This document shows, one piece after another, positions 36,390 to 48,340 of a stretch of 64,000 bases of DNA; the stretch's first letter is position 1; each line of letters begins with the position of its first letter. Source of the stretch: Mermis nigrescens (lineage: Eukaryota > Nematoda > Enoplea > Mermithida > Mermithidae); the NCBI GenBank assembly GCA_036768485.1, contig JAVLUZ010000142.1, positions 21,604,290 through 21,668,289 of the forward strand, written 5' to 3'. Below the pieces are notes generated by a model. That model was given only the letters and a program-made list of their open reading frames with translations. It did not search any database and was not told the DNA's origin. The position numbers were made by a program, and so were the translations under genes.

Positions 36390-37191
36390 AAAGAATCACT
36401 TCAACATTCTTTTTACTTTGTAAGTGCCTGGAAGACCTTGTGAAGGTACAATAAAACTTAATCATTTTTCCGCAGCGAAAACTTCGGAAAACCAAGTAAA
36501 ACATGTGCCTGCATATAAGTTAGTTTACGTATTTTTAGGTTTCGTGTTTGAAACGTAAAGAATACCAAGCCTAAGTTGAGTAATCACAATACCAACATGT
36601 CTTCAGCATACATTCGGGGTGTTCACCATACATGTTATGGGAGTCGGGGGTTTGGGGAGGGTGTGCTGATCCCCCAGAAGAAGATTACTGACCCCCAGCA
36701 GATTCTCGGTGACCCCAGCAGAATTGCTAAAAAATTTTTTTTGAAAAGTTTTTGTCATTTTTTCGATCGAATATGATGGAAAATGCTCAGAAACGTTTTT
36801 AACGCTTAGCTTCAATTTTTCTTGATTTTTAGCCGTTTTTCGAAAAAAATTTCTTTCGGTTGACCCCCAGAATTTTTATACTGTGTATGTATAGTGTTCA
36901 CCAATCCTGCTTCCGCAACAGCTAAAAAATCTTGAAAACGAAAATTAACGTCTTTTGGAGCCCTTTATGATTAGCCCGCAATCAAACTGACAAAATCTTT
37001 TCAGAAAAAATGTTCAAAACAAAAAAATTCGGTCAAACTATTGATGCTTCAAATGTTCTCTAAAACTTTATAGGTTCATGTGTGATTATTACTCTTGAGT
37101 CTTGAACCCACCATAGAAGGAAAGTAAAAGCAAATAACGTTTGATTTAATGATTTTTAACCTTTTTCGGCTGGTTATCGCGTTATATTCAC

Positions 37192-37428
37192 TCAGAAAAC
37201 TTTGCCAGGCTTTGCTTTCTTATTGGCCATACATGTAGCCGGAAAGGGGGCATCCAAAAGTTTTTTATTCTTTTCGTATTTTTGAACTAAAATCGCAGTG
37301 TCCGCAGCAGAAAAATTCGAACATCGCGGGTGTTTAGCTGATCCTTGACCTTTACTATTGGTTTCCGATGTTTTTGATTCAGAATCTGATTCGAATCGTG
37401 GTGACTCCATTGAAAATTTTTTCAGCAT
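37192..37428 (-). pseudogene. Myb/SANT-like ORF of the Harbinger element, partial
   Basis: From ATG at 37428 the frame gives an acidic, serine-rich start (ESDSESKTSETNSKGQG), then CSNFSAADTAILVQKYEKNK, which resembles the first helix of the Myb/SANT-like DNA-binding domain used by PIF/Harbinger accessory proteins. The frame ends after 78 codons, earlier than the family norm, probably through a frameshift. Opposite strand to the transposase, and next to the right TIR. Assignment is by context and weak similarity. Confidence 0.6.
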
Positions 37429-37694
37429 TCAATAATACAAACACACACTTGAAAAATATTTGCAATTACTGACAATTTATCGCCACTGCAGTGTTCTTTT
37501 ACGAATTTCTAATTTGAATCAAAGAAACATACATACACTAATATTTGTTTGTATTGAGCAAGTTACACCTAACTTACAACTTGGACGTAATTTAGACGTC
37601 CTATGAGAAATACTAAGACTTTTAAACGCACGCGTCTAACTTCCGTCTAACTTCGACGCGTCTAACTTAGACGTTCTAATGAGAAACCCACCCC

Positions 37695-38966
37695 GGGTTG
37701 CTATACCGAAACGGCCATCGTCCGGATACATTAATTGTTTGCCACGCTAAAAACAAACGATAGTGATTATTCAGAGTTTGAAAAAAATTCGAGTCATATT
37801 CGGATCTCGTTTCAGACATGCATACGGGAAAGCCAGAGGTTGAAAATGCGTACTTTCAACCGAAGTTTTAATTGATAGTTTCAACAGCGAAATTCCAAAT
37901 GCTATCAACCATTTTTTTCAAATGAGTGATCCTTCTAGATGGCTTAAACAAAACGTTAGAAGCTTCAAATAATTTGATTATATGATGAATCCTATTTTTG
38001 CCAAATGAAATGAATTTGAAAATTTATAATTATGAGATTTCTGGCTTAAAAACTGCATTTGTTTGATATTCTGCGGTGCTGTAACTTTCATAAATCTTTT
38101 TTTCCAAAATTTACTTTTTGACGAATATTTTCAAGTCTCTTGCAGCCATTTTTTTCACATTATCTTTCAATGAATGTTTCTAGGTTAAATTTTTTATCAG
38201 TTTTTCCAAGATTTACTTTCAATGTATTTTCTCAAATTTATAGATCGATTCAATTTAGCTTACGGGCCGCCAAGAAAGTAAATAAATGTAATTAAAAGGT
38301 ATTTCCTGCGCGATTAGACCAATGGTGGGTGGCGGCGGCCTCCCCGCCCGTTAAATCGGCCCCTGGCAAAAATAACTTCATGCACTAACAGAATTGTACA
38401 TAATTTTCCCACCGTGTTTTTTACATTTACCTATCGTGTCTATTTTGGTTATGGCATCAGTTTAAACCACTTTAACATTCAGATTATTTTAGTTATGAAA
38501 TATTGTCCGCTAGTCGCAAAGTTCCGTGCCGTGAGGGAGATAGACTGACAACGGCACTTTAGTCTTTTTCATGCAACTTCAGTCATAAATTTTGAATCTG
38601 TCACCGACAATAAGCTGACTGATTGCGATTATAGCCTTGATCTGATACACAATTATCGTAACCCTCGGCTTACTGTCGATGAAAATTCTTTAAATTAATG
38701 CACGAAGTTATGCGAAACAGACTATAGCTTTTTGTACAATCAAAAAAATTTACGATTATAGTTTCATCAAACCTTGTGCAGGGATTACAAATTTCGAGTA
38801 AATGTTAATCAATTACAAAAGAGGTTTAAACCGACAATCACGAAATTTTGTATACAACGCAAAAGTGTATTACTGTAAGCCACCCAGAAACCATTTTTGT
38901 ACCAATAGTCTGTTTCAAAATTTTTGAGATAAAGGCCTTCATCCGTTGGTTTTAGCCTATTGCATC
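37695..38966. other. No gene; fragments of two repeat families
   Basis: The right end of a CAGGGGCCGATTTAACGGG-type element is visible at about 38325-38366. An M3-type copy occupies about 38575-38727 (ends TATGCGAAACAGACTATAG). The rest is AT-rich without supportable ORFs. Confidence 0.5.
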
Positions 38967-39127
38967 TATAGTCTGTTTCACATAACTCTGTGCATAAATT
39001 CTAAGAATTTTCATCGACAATCAGCAGGGGGTTATGATAATTATATGTCAGATCAATGCTATAATCGCAATCTGTCGGCTTATTGTTAGTTTAAAAATTT
39101 ACGACCGAAGTTGTGTGAAACAGACTA
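38967..39127. mobile_element. MITE family M3, 161 bp
   Basis: The ends are TATAGTCTGTTTCACATAAC and GTTGTGTGAAACAGACTATA, almost perfect inverted repeats, with an internal TCGGCTTA...TCGACAAT pair. Copies lie at about 38575-38727 and 41535-41688. The outer 15 bp are the same as in M2 MITEs. Confidence 0.8.
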
Positions 39128-39260
39128 TAGGTCAGTAGTGCTCTTGGGAGCTGTGAGAGCGTACATAGCTGCAATCTTGCGCAGGAAAAAACCTATAACA
39201 CGCGCGGAGTCGAACTTTGTATGTAATTTTTCGCTGCGGATGTGTAAGGTGAGATGATAC

Positions 39261-39517
39261 CACACCTAGGCGTGGGGGTTTGGGGGGTATGCACCCCTTA
39301 GAAACCAAAATACTCTCCCAGTAATCAAAACCCCCAGAATTCAATTGTTAAAAATTTTTTTTCTTTTTTTCGCAAATTTTTGATGCCAATGGATAGTGCT
39401 TGATGAGAAACGTCGAAAAATGGTGTTTTTATCGCCATACCACCATTTTTTAAGACCATTTTTCGACCTTCAAAAAATTTTGCACTCCCCCCCAGAATTT
39501 TCTTGCTGCTCACGTAT
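39261..39517. mobile_element. MITE M1, inverted copy
   Basis: It runs from CACACCTAGGCGTGGGGG to TGCTGCTCACGTAT. Flanks AGATGATAC and GGGTGATAC agree at 7 of 9 bases. The internal sequence is very close to array copies 1-3. Confidence 0.82.
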
Positions 39518-39782
39518 GGGTGATACCGCTAGACCGATTGGGGAAGATGCGGTGAAATTTAAAATCTTACATAGCTCATTGTACAATTGGCGAATGGTTG
39601 ATGCGAGAGGTGGGTACTAAGAAACTGCCCTTGCCGATTGGCTGTATTATACTTTTGAATCACTATACTGTAAAAATTTTTAAGAATTTTGAAATAAGCA
39701 ATACTCACTTGCTTGAACGCGGTAAAATAGATTTTCACGCACAAGGTTTCGCGGAATAGAGTACAGGTAGTATGTACATATA

Positions 39783-39790
39783 TACCTAAC

Positions 39791-39860
<70 letters not shown>

Positions 39861-39995
39861 TTTATTAGCCAATTACTACCATAGAATGCAATTAAAAATC
39901 ATAGAAAGAAGGATTTAACGAAAGACAATGTCGAAGAAAGTTTACAGCATAGTATAGTAATGGCTGAGACGTACAGGCGGATCGCGCTCACGTAC
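39783..39995 (-). mobile_element. LINE 3' end with (ATT)n tail
   Basis: Read on minus, GGGCGTACGTGAGCGCGATC is followed by an AT-rich 3' region ending AATAAATATTATTATT with about 70 bp of ATT repeats (39790-39862). The start matches the 3' region of the LINE at 54.4-55.9 kb (GGGCACACGTGAGCGCAATC), so it is a 5'-truncated remnant of that kind of LINE. Confidence 0.75.
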
Positions 39996-41480
39996 GCCCC
40001 TTTAAGATCTCATCTAAATGTAAATAATAACGCTGCCCCCGCCGGTACCTACGTACATAAGCTACCTGGGCGGAGACAGGATACTTACCTACGGGGCGGT
40101 ACCTTGCTAACCTTAGCGCTAGTCAGGTAGGAAGGGCGAGACGCCAAATACAACCTCTGGGGCCCATTGCACCAAACTAGGAGTGTAGGAGTTAGGAGTT
40201 AGGAGCAAATTTACTCCTGGCTCAGGAGTCTCCTAAATCGGGTTGCACCACTTACTCCTAACCTAGGAGTACTTTTTTCATGGTTTCTAGGAGTAAACTC
40301 CCTTCAATCTTAGACTCCGAACTAGGAGTAATTTTAGGAGTAATTTTAGGAGTGTTTCTAGGAGTTTCTTAGACCGGATTTTTGCAATGTCCATAAATTT
40401 TCGAGCATCTTTCGTCAACTCGGCCAAGCTATTTGGAGAATCTGCGACGGTATGCCACATTCATTAATAAGCTGAACAACGGATCGAATTTTCCGACAAA
40501 CAGTAGACTTATGCTAACCAAGAGCATCACCAACAATATCCTAAAATTTTCCGGTAGCTAAGAATCTTAGAGCTGATAAAATCTGTTGCTTTGGAGAAAG
40601 TGCCCTGTGTAACTCTTTAGCTGTAAAATCGTCCAATTATCAACCAAGCACGTTCCGTCTTGCCGCGACAGTCAAAAGCATTCTTCGAAATTATCAACAT
40701 CACGCTGCTTGCTTGCGGACTCTTTTTCGGCGTATTTGTTCAATAATTTCATCATCGCTATCACTGCTAGTACGATTCATAGTGAAAAAAGACTAATTCA
40801 ATACAACCGACAGCTTTAGGAGAGAACGGACACTCCTAACATTTTGTGCAAAGATAAGGAGTAAATTTACTCTTGAAAAACACTCCTAATCGTGGTGCAA
40901 CCCACCTGAAAAATTACGCCTAAACTTGCTCCTAAAACGTCCTACTCATACACTCCTAATTTAGGAGACTCCAATAAAAAAAATCCTGGCTCCTAGATGG
41001 TGCAACCGAAATTTATACCTTGACTCCTAACTGTTACACTCCTAGTTTGGTGCAACTGGGCCCTGGACCCTAACAGAACCTACGACCTCAATCTCCACGG
41101 TCCTAGTCTTGTTGACCGGTACTTATGGAGACTTCGGCAGCTACGCCCTAAATACCTAATGCAAAAGAAATTAAGCAGCTCCGGACTTAAACGCGAGGTC
41201 AGTTGACCTTTTAGGATTAAATTAAAACCCTATAAATTACTAAAATTGTAATTTAACTTATTTCCAACCAAATCGCTGTTTCGAAAAGTTTCTTGGTTCC
41301 TAAGAGCACATTAAACATTGAAAACAACAACTGCAAAGAGCTGCCGGTCAGGCATCCTACATAAAAATTATGAAATAATTTTGATGATTTTTGGATTGAA
41401 AAAGGATTATGAATTTTGAGCGAAATAAATAATTCTAAAAGTATTCACCTGATTAAGCAGGGCTGTAGAACTAATTAAGG
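39996..41480. mobile_element. Solo LTR-like sequence related to LTR2, interrupted
   Basis: Blocks GGACCCTAACAGAACC, GGTCAGTTGACCTTTT, GGTTCCTAAGAGCAC and ATTGAAAACAACAACTGCA correspond in order to LTR2 at 26815-27065. The sequence is split by a Harbinger element at 40161-41062. Exact borders could not be set and no internal retroelement sequence adjoins it. Confidence 0.6.
40161..41062 (-). mobile_element. Second PIF/Harbinger element, internally deleted, 902 bp
   Basis: The inverted ends are GGCCCATTGCACCAAACTAG and, from the other side, GGCCCAGTTGCACCAAACTA, then AGGAGTGTA in both. CTGG flanks both sides (40157-40160, 41063-41066), and removing the insert restores the LTR-like sequence CTCTGGACCC, so CTGG is the target duplication. 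On minus, LSPKQQILSALRFLATGKF, GDALG and HKSTVCRKI match the HARBI1 helix-turn-helix region, and an acidic ATG start (MNRTSSDSDDEI) precedes it. The catalytic half is missing. The ends contain many copies of AGGAGT-type words. Confidence 0.85.
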
Positions 41481-42250
41481 GCGGCCAGACCACCGATTCC
41501 TCTACCTGCGACATAGTGCATCACTTGTTTCGTACAACTTCGGTCATAAATTTTAAAAGTATCTCGACAATAAGCTGACAGATTGCGATTATAACATTGA
41601 TCTGATATGTATAAATATCGTAAGCCTCGGCTTACTGCCGATGAAACTTCTTAGAATTCATACACGAAGTTATATGAAACAGACTATAGGTAGGTAGCTG
41701 CTAACGTACACTAACAAAAACAAAATGCTAAAACTGAAATCGACGCGACGGAGTGTAAAGCCGACGAGGCCAGAGCAACATTGACTAATCAACGAATATT
41801 CTCGAGCTTATTATGCTGATTTCATATTGATATAAGAATTTAATTTTTAAACATGTTATAAAATTACTGTAACATTTAAATTAACCAATTAAATTACGAT
41901 AGACGGCGTATATGTACAATATTGATTTTTTCCGATCTCAACACAGGTTTAACGTGAATAGCAGTCACGTCGCCTATGTTTTTGAAATGAGTGAAAAAGG
42001 GATATTGATTGAATTTACAGGATAGCTCACGTAACGTACCGCGAAGGTGCGAACGTGGCTGTGCTAATGGGACCAATCGTGACGAGGCAGCTGAGTCGCC
42101 TCCGCTTTCTGGGATACTGTCGCGCTGGTCCGATAGCGAATATTTGTGACCTCTCGGCTAACGCGCCGAATTCGATGTGGCAAACAAAAACGTTCATAAC
42201 TCGACGAATAGGGGGTCTTTTTCAAAACGGTCAAGAGCGTTCCGTTCGAA
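41481..42250. other. MITE M3 copy and unassigned GC-richer block
   Basis: An M3 copy lies at about 41535-41688, ending ATGAAACAGACTATAG. From about 41900 to 42250 the sequence is GC-richer than its surroundings. A minus ORF (41894-42076, ending VLRSEKINIVHIRRLS) is faintly like a retroelement integrase tail, but this is not enough to call. Confidence 0.4.
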
Positions 42251-42269
42251 ATCGCGTAACGCGTGTAGA

Positions 42270-42926
42270 TGCACCATCTACATAAACAAAGTTTAGAAAT
42301 CAAATCCTTAAACCGTTTAACAGATCTACAATTAACGATACTTTGGGGCAAAGTATTCCAGATTCTGGCCGTCCTGTTTGCAAAGTCGTCTTTCCTACAG
42401 TCTCAATGAAATTTGCGGATATAAAGCTCTATATCACTTACCGATCTGGTACCCCTTTCGGTTGCAAGTTCAAAAAAGTCTTCAAATGGAAGTACATAAC
42501 TGTCTCTTGATTATTCTGATAGCAAAAGTAAGATCAGAATGAATAAGCCGAGCCGAGTTTCGAGTCTTTCAAGATTTAACAAACCCAACCGTTCATTGTA
42601 AGACAATGTCGCCATAGTATTCTTTTCGTAAATTTATGCTATACTTTTTCAATACAGATAATATCTTTAATCAAATAAGGGTTCCAAACTACTGAGCAGT
42701 ACTCCAAAATGAGTCTTACATAGACTTTAAAAGCTTTTACCATTAATTCAATATTCTTTGAGACAAAGCTTTTCTGGATCAGTGATGCAAGTCGAAAAGC
42801 TTTAGACGCAATGTTTACACAATCAATGCTAGAAGATTGGTCATCACTTATGTACACTCCCAAATCATTAAACCCAATAAGCCGACTATAACTTTGCTTT
42901 ATGACGGACAGTCTTGTTTTCTCCAT
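42270..42926 (-). pseudogene. LINE C-terminal fragment (CR1/jockey-like)
   Basis: The minus frame at 42639-42926 reads FNDLGVYISDDQ and VYVRLILEYCSVVWNP, the post-RT region of CR1/jockey LINEs. After frameshifts the end appears at about 42290-42351 as NTLPQSIVNCRSVKRFKDLI. It is 5'-truncated within the RT C-terminus. Flanking duplications were not found. Confidence 0.85.
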
Positions 42927-42954
42927 GCAACCGTTCCAACTGGCCGACTATACT

Positions 42955-43725
42955 TTATAGCAAAGAAAAATGCTCCGATGGAACAAAAAAGATGAATATA
43001 CTTGGAATTGTGGATTATTATGGATGTAAAAGGAGGGGACTAGGAAAATCTACCTAAAGTCGGAAAATCTGCTAAAAATCACACTTTCTCTAAGCAACGC
43101 AAAAAATCGATGTATATTCTGCGGCCAACAGATTAAAATAAATATTCAACCATAACAATGATTGAAACAGCAGCACGTTAGCTATGCAGTAGCTATGGGA
43201 AATGATATTAAGTAAACTAACAGTCTTCCAAGCCAATTGAATGAAATAGCAAACATCGAAGACAATTGAAGACATGGTTGGTTTAAAACAGTAGGAAACG
43301 CGTAAGTTGACTTGAAACAGACTAAATGTAGATACACTAGCATGCCCGAAACGATTGTGTGCACTAATCAATCGGCTCCTGCTTTGCTTGCTATAATGCT
43401 CATAACAAAATAAAACAACTTTAAATACAATACCTCTTAGTTTTCTATCAATCAGGTGCCAGCAATTAAAAAAAGTAACCTTGATAGATTTCGTTTATAC
43501 ACTCTTATCTGAAACTTCGAACATTATTTAAAAAAGACACTTTTTTAGAGGCCGCAGAATATACATCGATTTTTTGCGTTGCTTAGAGAAAGTGTGATTT
43601 TTAGCAGATTTTCCGACTTTAGGTAGATTTTTCCTAGTCCCCTCCTTTTACATCCATAATAATCCACAATTCCAAGTATATTCATCTTTTTTGTTCCATC
43701 GGAGCATTTTTCTTTGCTAGTACAC
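42955..43725. mobile_element. Long-TIR element M5, about 770 bp with 175-bp arms
   Basis: The left arm (42955-43130) starts TAGCAAAGAAAAATGCTCCG and includes GGAGGGGACTAGGAAAA and CAACGCAAAAAATCGATG. The right arm (43553-43725) is its inverted copy, ending CGGAGCATTTTTCTTTGCTA. Arms this long suggest a Mutator-like or fold-back transposon. The 420-bp interior has no transposase motif. One arm alone also occurs at 31735-31910, and a degenerate pair at 17285-17968. Confidence 0.75.
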
Positions 43726-43739
43726 TACTTTTAATTAGC

Positions 43740-45620
43740 GTGATTTCAGTACATCAGTCAGTAAACACAATCAGTAACATGCCACAATAATGACAACAGT
43801 CCGAGAACGCGGAAAACAATATTGTTCTTAACATCAGCATTATCCTTTTTAAACAAGACAACCTTATTGACACCATCCATTTTCAAATTAAAAATCCATT
43901 AAGTTATTTCTTCTTAATGTGCAGTTCACTTATAATCAAGCACAAATATTTAACCAACGAATTCACATTGCAAATCCTCACTCAATCAATACACAAGCAC
44001 AATGTGTTGTGACTTTTGAAATTGAAAACACCCAATTTTCAATTTTCAAATTGAAAATTGGATCAATTTTCAAATTGAAAATTAAGTCAATTTTCAAATT
44101 GAAAATTGGGTGTTTGAATTTGCGATAAAGAAAATAATCAAAAGATAGTCACTTGGTTTATTCAAGCCGAGTAATAAAATAACGACCGTCCACCAATTCC
44201 GAACTAAACGCGACTAACCTGATCACTATGAAAAAGTTTTGAAAAATGAGCTTGCTAAGCGAGAGTTGTAAACCAAGAGAAACTTAAAGTTAAAACCTAC
44301 CATTAAATTATTAAGAGAATTATAAAAGATTTTAAACTTTAAGAAAATGGAAAAGGCGGGATGTTGGTAAATTAGAAGACAAAGTTTTTCGGCAAAAATT
44401 CAAAAACTTCACGCAAATATCAAATGTAAGGAACACTAACGCTTTGATTTGGTAGTAAAATTAATTTGTAGTATAGACTACATATTAACAACAAATGAAT
44501 AGTGCAAACTTTACACAACTACTAGGTGTAGAGAATACTAACAGTTTACGGCTTATTAATGTACATGATTACAATAAAGCTGCATATCTTTGTCGACTTC
44601 TGTTCACAGTAGTGTGATTGCTGGTTCATTTTAAACCAATTTTGCAGGCAATTTACATCAATTAAACGATAGCTCTCTATGTGCAAGATTTTGTGAAACA
44701 TATTATAAACACGGCTAAGAAGGATTTAACTTTAATGCAACCCATTTAAGACAAAATTACATCTCTTCAATGATCTAAGGACACTTGAACATAATTTTTA
44801 AATCACTTTAGATTACTTTTGAGGGTAAACAAACTCACTTAATTGATGTCTCACATATGAATCCTTGAAAATTTCTTGACTTCAGTTACAAAGTCTCTGC
44901 AAGTCTATCGAATTAAGGTTAACACGTAATGTAAACTTTACACAAACACATAGCGTGAAGAATATTTTAGTCGGATTCGTAATTTTGATATTGCTCCGAT
45001 ATTACTTTCAACATTTATGGAAAAATGAGTCTCCATAATGTTTTAAAGACAATAAACATAAGGTTTAAACCACTTTGTAATACTGCTGAGTGTAAGCAAG
45101 CGCGTCCAACTGACTATATATTTCATTCCCTGTAAATTTTTATATCTCAGGAAAAAATTTCGGTTTTTGCAATGCTCTAGAACAAAGGCTAACATGCAGT
45201 GTAAAAAATTACTCGGATATTATGATCAACATTCATAAAAAATTATGTCTCTACAATGGTCTGAGGACATATAAACAATGAGTGTAAACTACTTTACATC
45301 ACTGTTGTATGTAAACAAACGCGCCTACGTGACGTCTCACATTTGATCCTTTGAAAACTTTTAGACTCCAGGAAAAGATTAGGTTTCTGGAATGCTTAAA
45401 AACGAACATAAATACATATGTAGTGTAAACTTCATGTAAACACCTAGTGTAAAGAACATTTTAATCAGATTCGTAATTTTGATATTGTTCCGATATTACG
45501 ATTAATATTTATGAAAAAATTAAGTCTACCTAATGTTCTATGGGCAAACTAACAATTGGTGTAAACTACTTTACAACACCGTAGAGTGTAAACATATGCG
45601 CCAGACTGGCATAACAAATT
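43740..45620. repeat. Composite repeat with degenerate 130-bp satellite
   Basis: The beginning matches 17969-18110. From about 44460 on, units with TGTAAACTTTACACAA, GTGTAGAGAATACT and TTCGTAATTTTGATATT recur every 120-180 bp, many containing the TGTAAACTTTACA palindrome. At 44034-44110 three copies of the palindrome CAATTTTCAAATTGAAAATT lie in tandem. Short ORFs here (for example 43919-44128) simply translate these repeats. Confidence 0.7.
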
Positions 45621-46850
45621 TGGTTCCTGGTCCATTTCTAGACTTGATAAACGTGTCCCTGACTCGTAACCGGAGAAGCAGGCAGAAAAAACAAGACAGA
45701 AACGCATTTTAAACTCCAAATTTTTGACTTTACACTCGCTAAATATTAATGTATAGACAATTTGCTTTGACATGCACCCGATATAAAGCACTTTATTTTT
45801 ATTCTATTAGACTTATCCCGACTTCTGGACGGAGAAAGTGGCGAACAAGAAACGCAACTAAAACGTATTTTCCATCATTTAGAACACTGTAAACTTTAAA
45901 ATTCCGTACCGAACTCCCCATTGAGTTTAAAGAAATTCGCTTTGGTACAATTTGTAGCTTTTAAATCGTAGTACATTCCTGTGTGCCAAAATTCTGTTGC
46001 AAAAATTATTTGGTATGATTTATCAATCAAACTTCGGAAAAAACGTGTTTTTTCGCCCATTTTTTACCTCTGATTTTGAACTTTACACCCCCATAAATAA
46101 CTCAATATTGCGTTTTTTTAAATGCAGTTTGCTGCGATGTTTAGCCCCTGAGAGGCACTTTATTAATGCCATCTTCGATTTACACTGACTCATAAGCGGA
46201 AAAATTTGGCAGAGAAATCTTAGTTAAAATCCGTTTTTTTACACCATCCACTAGAGTGTAAACTTTAAACCCCAGGATCTAACTCACCATAGAGCATAGA
46301 AGACTTTGCTTATATGCAGAATGTAGCCCTTGATCCGCTCTACATTTCTGTCAGAAAACATTTTAAAAAACTCATAACCGGAGTTAGTATCGGACATAGG
46401 CAGGTTGAAAACTTGACCAAAAAGTGCTTTTTCACCCCCAGATTTTCGCACTCTTTACACTGCCATTCGATAACTAATGCGAATTTGAAAAAACAAAAAA
46501 AGTGACATCTGTAGAATTCATCTCTCTATTATCCTATCCTGTTCAGTCCTTCGAGTCATCAATACTCAGTTGTCCACATGCCGCAGTAAAAAGGTCCCAA
46601 AATTTGTCCCATGTTATAACGTTACACAAAAACTTTACACCTTCTTTACACAGTCAGTTTTGAGTTTCAAGAAAAACAAAAAACACGGGCAGCGAATTTT
46701 TTTATTATCTTTCTTTTAAAAAAAACCGCACCTTCCAGAAGTGTCCCGTTATAGCTGTAGGGGGTGCACAGGTGTTGGGGGTACCCAAGTATATTATAGG
46801 TACGCGCTAACGCGCTACCTAAGATTGAAACATTAAAATCGACAATTATG
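45621..46850. other. No gene recognised
   Basis: AT-rich sequence with scattered words of the satellite above (AACTTTACAC). No ORF with motifs and no clean repeat ends. Confidence 0.4.
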
Positions 46851-46851
46851 T

Positions 46852-47091
46852 ATATGTAGTATTCTATTTCAAGAAAACTTGCGCATGGAAATCAATTTTC
46901 AGCAGTCCAGTTACAAAAGTGGTTCCTAAGTAGCCTACTGTAAAACAATATTGCACAATAATACATGTGCTAATGAATTTCTCTGCAAAGTACTGTGATT
47001 GCTGCTTCACTTTAAATTGCTTTTGTAATTGATTTAAATAAAGCCATGAATTGCAATCCATGCGCAAGGTTTCGTGAAACAGACTATAGGT
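46852..47091. mobile_element. MITE family M2
   Basis: It runs from TATTCTATTTCAAGAAAACT to CAAGGTTTCGTGAAACAGAC and then TATAG, with internal AAATCAATTTTCAGC and TTGCTTTTGTAATTGATTT. It is the most complete M2 copy of the window. Confidence 0.75.
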
Positions 47092-47628
47092 GTAATAAAT
47101 GTCTTTAGTTACGTGCAATTCGAAGTTTTTTCAAACTTTTTGGCTGATCAAAGCATTTTTTTCTGTTGATGCCAATGTACATGATGAATAATGAATGAAC
47201 TTATTGATACACAATGAAGCTACTTTAATTACTTACTGTGGCGTGGAGATACATACACAACAACTAGGCTTCTTCGGCAGGGTTACCAACCACCAAGTGA
47301 AGGGGTTTTTCCCCCATTTTCACTGGCTGGGAAAATTTCAACATGTTCAAGAATTGAGCAACATGTTTGCATGATGCTGTTCTGCGACGTAAAATTGAAA
47401 AATTTGGCAGTTTCTATTGTTTTGTTTATGTTGCAGGAAAAGTCGAAAATAAGCGCTTCGCGCACATTATAAGAATTTTTTCGTCAAAAACGTAGGAAAA
47501 TCTGAAAAAATTAACTTTTGTATTGCTTAAATAGTGCAGGACAATGTGGAAAGCCCAGAAATAGGTTATTTAATGGACTCGCCCGTTTTATGGATTTTTC
47601 AGATAAAAATTTTTATGTAGGTAGGTAA
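47092..47628. other. No gene recognised
   Basis: A diverged hairpin variant (AAGCGCTTCGCGCAC) near 47455 and an element-like AATTTTTTCGTCAAAAACGTA block that recurs at 52095. No coding sequence is supported. Confidence 0.4.
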
Positions 47629-47633
47629 TATTC

Positions 47634-47720
47634 CCCGGCACTGATTATTGGCCAATGTTGGCCCCGAATTTTTCGTTAAAGACCAATATTGGCCAATAAC
47701 GCGTGCATTAGGGGCCAATA
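47634..47720. mobile_element. Hairpin MITE (TTATTGGCCAAT family)
   Basis: The core TTATTGGCCAATGTTGGCC pairs with GGCCAATATTGGCCAATAA a few dozen bases on, giving a near-perfect hairpin with loop CCGAATTTTTCGTTAAAG-like. The reverse complement of the whole unit recurs at 52725-52806 with almost no changes. Confidence 0.75.
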
Positions 47721-48261
47721 TTATTAAAACTACAGTATATAATGATAAACATATTATGTAGAAAAATTAGAACCTGCTGAAAAAATACTATCTACATTCA
47801 AGTAAATGTTTAAGTGAGTCTCAACCTACTGTAAAGTGTAAGATATCACACGCCGAATTTGTATGACCAGAATTAAGTATAGTCTGTTCCGTTTATTGGA
47901 AAGCTGTCGCATTAGTATAAAACACTTTTGTAGCCACTTTAAACTTTTCAAAAAACCCTCGATCAAATGAATTACACTATAGTTGCGTAGGTACCTTTAT
48001 ACGTATAGTCTGTTTCATTTATCCGAGAGCTTTTTCAGTGAATAATTTCGACGGCTACAGTAATCCCTTTTTTCTTATTTACTGTAGGTCGCTAGATGTC
48101 CCTGTAGCTACGTAGCAAAGAAGGGTTTTTCAATTACATTTTTAGCGGCATAATTAATTCTCGTCCTCCAGCAGATCAATCAACTTACAGATAAAATCAC
48201 GTATTCAGCTATTCCTAAGTTGACATTTTAAACACAATAGACTAAGATGCTAAGAAACACC

Positions 48262-48340
48262 GCGAACTTCCGCATGGCTCAGTGGTAGAACGTCCGCTTG
48301 TCGTCGAAGCAACCCGGCTTCGATTCCAGCCGACAGCTTT
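48262..48340 (+). ncRNA. tRNA-like sequence, probably SINE head
   Basis: ATGGCTCAGTGGTAGAACG fits a pol III A box and GGCTTCGATTCCAGCC a B box, spaced as in tRNA. The ends do not form a convincing acceptor stem, and the region is followed by GACAGCTTTTTATTC, much as in the second tRNA-like site at 52614-52700. A tRNA-derived SINE or a decayed tRNA is more likely than a working tRNA gene. Confidence 0.5.

Larger units (their letters stand above)
34635..37694 (+). mobile_element. PIF/Harbinger transposon, two genes, about 3.06 kb
   Basis: Terminal inverted repeats start GGGGTGGGTTTCTCAT and continue with AGACGTCTAAG and TTAGACGCGTC motifs, repeated two or three times inside each end (34635-34775 and 37561-37694). 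Between them are a HARBI1-like transposase on plus and a Myb/SANT-like ORF on minus, the two-gene convergent or divergent layout typical of PIF/Harbinger. A LINE fragment (35716-36389) and an M1-like block (about 36630-36890) interrupt it. The 3-bp TSD could not be recognised. Confidence 0.85.

Noticed and set aside
41894..42076. Integrase C-terminal tail (minus) ending HIRRLS
   Set aside because: The similarity is a few residues only and no integrase core is found upstream.
48262..48340. Functional tRNA gene
   Set aside because: A and B boxes are present but the acceptor stem does not pair and the anticodon arm is unconvincing. A SINE head is more likely.
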